Assembly (NCBI GenBank): GCA_036340215.1 | Contig: JAYYZF010000086.1 | Coordinates: 1-6,484, forward strand | Direction: 5' to 3' | Length of the DNA: 6,484 bases | Origin: JABJPE01 sp036340215 | GTDB lineage: Bacteria > Pseudomonadota > Gammaproteobacteria > Comchoanobacterales > Comchoanobacteraceae | Part shown: positions 5,049-6,484 of the stretch, piece after piece | Layout of the letters: each line of letters begins with the position of its first letter | Numbering within the stretch: the first letter of the stretch is position 1 | Notes under the pieces: model-generated | Told to the model about the DNA's origin: nothing | Databases searched by the model: none | The model's input: the letters and a program-made list of their open reading frames with translations, nothing else | Translations under genes and position numbers: made by a program

Positions 5049-6484
5049 ATGGCAGATATGATTTTAATAGAAGAGAGCGCAATCGATAGACTTCCTAGTG
5101 TTTTTCGAGATCATCAGCATACAGATATTGATACAAAAGACACTGCCAGAAAAAATTTTATAAACGTTTTAAATGAAATTCCTGTAAATGATCAGAATAA
5201 ATTAGACAAAGCTATAGATGATTTTTTAATTGAGAAAACTGACTACACAAAAATTGGTATTGCATCACAAACTGAGTATAAAAGTTCTTTATCTCAATGG
5301 GTAAAAGTTGAAAATAATAAGTATAAAGATATAACAGATGATGATGTTATAGCTTATAACGGAGATCAATCAAAAAAAATTCATAATAAAATTATCAATG
5401 CACAACAAAACTTTGCAAAAAAAGTAACAGACTTGGTTGAAAATTCAATACCAGGGCCATCGCCAGAAGATTTACAAAATGCCGAGGAGCAATTAAAACT
5501 CATTGAGGATACATATAAAGGCAAAAGAGAAATGGAGCTATCAAGTGTCTTATATTTTGGAATGCCTATTGCTCAAGCAGGTCCAACACTTTCGATCATA
5601 AGTGCTGCTGCGGCTGGAGCAATGTTATTTCTAACTCCAGTAGTTATTTTAGCTTACTCTCTAACATATACTGTTAATAATATTAAACATGAAGGTAGCT
5701 ATACATTTAATAGCAAACTTTTGATAGGATTAAGTGCTTTAGCTCTTGCAACAACCGCATTAGCATTCGTATCATTTGCTGGTATAACATTACCGATAAC
5801 TGGGCCTGCCATAGTTGGTATCGCCTCAACTATCAATTTTGGTCTTTTTTTATGGTCATTCAAACTAGAAAGTGATAGGAATAATGCAGCAGCAGATTTA
5901 CTTAATACAAAAATCACTCGTTTAGAGAGCTCTCTTGTGGAGATCACAGATGCCGACCCTAATGCCGAAACGAAAAGAAAGTTAGTGAACCAAAGTATAA
6001 AAGTAATGCTCTACCAATATACAGATTTAGTACGCACAATCAAAGCTCCATGGTCAAAACAGACTCATTTGAAAAATCTTGAAAACTTTAAAACCAGTAT
6101 TGCCCATAGAACTATTAATATTCACATGGGTATAATTGATTTTTCTACGAAGAGAAATTTGACAACGCAAAAAAATACCTACATTGATAATATAAAGGAG
6201 GCATTGAAAGAACAAGGAATAAATCCTAACTTGGTAGATGAAATAAAGAATGTTAGGATTGACGATGATGGTACAACTAGTTTAAGAGGCCGGAGTCAAA
6301 TGAACATGGATGATTTTTTAAAAAAAGCATCTATTGGCGTAGATGGCAAAGTTGATGAGACAAAATATCAGGAACTAAAGAAGATTGTTCAGAGATTTGA
6401 AATTGACCGGAATTTAATAACACTTGTAAATAGCAAAAAACAAATGTTTGTTGATGACACCAAAATAGATAAAATATCAATTCA
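5049..6484 (+). CDS. Membrane protein, partial at its 3' end (paralogue of the gene at 194)
   Basis: Open for 478 codons from ATG 5049 to the window edge, with no stop; the end is cut by the window, not by mutation. An in-frame TAA at 5046-5048 abuts the ATG, so translation cannot start earlier; M4 (5058) is an alternative. TGGG (5038-5041) is a weak ribosome-binding site. Residues 1-160 are hydrophilic, followed by EEQLKLIEDTYKGKRE. A hydrophobic lobe spans about 178-271, with segments near 180-209, 223-243 and 247-271. A soluble helical region follows, containing MLYQYTDLVRTIK at 320-332. These elements match those of the gene at 194 in order and near-constant spacing (offset 10-12 residues in the lobe, 33 at LVRTIK), so the two are diverged paralogues. 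By comparison about 250 or more residues, including any second lobe, lie beyond the window. No signal peptide or catalytic motif was seen. The family is unknown to me. Confidence 0.9.
   Translation, partial: MADMILIEESAIDRLPSVFRDHQHTDIDTKDTARKNFINVLNEIPVNDQNKLDKAIDDFLIEKTDYTKIGIASQTEYKSSLSQWVKVENNKYKDITDDDVIAYNGDQSKKIHNKIINAQQNFAKKVTDLVENSIPGPSPEDLQNAEEQLKLIEDTYKGKREMELSSVLYFGMPIAQAGPTLSIISAAAAGAMLFLTPVVILAYSLTYTVNNIKHEGSYTFNSKLLIGLSALALATTALAFVSFAGITLPITGPAIVGIASTINFGLFLWSFKLESDRNNAAADLLNTKITRLESSLVEITDADPNAETKRKLVNQSIKVMLYQYTDLVRTIKAPWSKQTHLKNLENFKTSIAHRTINIHMGIIDFSTKRNLTTQKNTYIDNIKEALKEQGINPNLVDEIKNVRIDDDGTTSLRGRSQMNMDDFLKKASIGVDGKVDETKYQELKKIVQRFEIDRNLITLVNSKKQMFVDDTKIDKISI

Noticed and set aside
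5699..5947. 82-codon minus-strand open frame
   Set aside because: It is antisense to the conserved hydrophobic lobe of the third gene, which explains its composition.
1..6484. CRISPR array, tRNA/rRNA gene, insertion sequence or toxin-antitoxin pair
   Set aside because: I saw no regularly spaced repeats, cloverleaf-like segments, transposase motifs, terminal inverted repeats or overlapping small gene pairs.

Overview
This is an AT-rich window (roughly 30% G+C by eye) carrying three large genes, all on the + strand, separated by short AT-rich spacers with no recognisable RNA gene, insertion sequence or CRISPR array. Low G+C, loosely packed long genes, an ankyrin-repeat protein and large membrane proteins without signal peptides suggest a host-associated or intracellular bacterium, for example of a Rickettsiales-like or Legionellales-like group. 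No housekeeping gene is present to fix the taxon, so this is inference.

Layout: 1-193 is a non-coding leader. 194-2464 encodes a 756-residue protein with two hydrophobic lobes (about residues 189-281 and 627-674) around a long hydrophilic helical region. After a 190-base spacer, 2655-4877 encodes a 740-residue ankyrin-repeat protein with an unrecognised N-terminal part. After a 171-base spacer with a consensus extended -10 element, a third gene starts at 5049 and runs off the right edge (478 codons visible). It has no stop inside the window.

The main observation is that the first and third genes are diverged paralogues. They share a pre-membrane motif with YxxKRE, the first hydrophobic lobe (FAGxTLP followed by an ungapped conserved stretch), and a soluble YxYTxLVRTIK motif, all in the same order and with similar spacing. 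I do not recognise this family. The locus is therefore a membrane protein / ankyrin protein / membrane protein triplet, plausibly a cluster of host-interaction or secreted proteins. Nothing in the sequence demonstrates a biochemical function. There is no Walker A motif and no recognisable protease, nuclease or toxin signature.

Each gene seems to have room for its own promoter, so an operon is possible but not required. Candidate control elements are a 13-base palindrome before gene 1, a perfect 8-bp-stem hairpin before gene 2, an extended -10 before gene 3, and a 9-mer (TAGCGAAAA) recurring in both intergenic spacers and near the start of gene 2.
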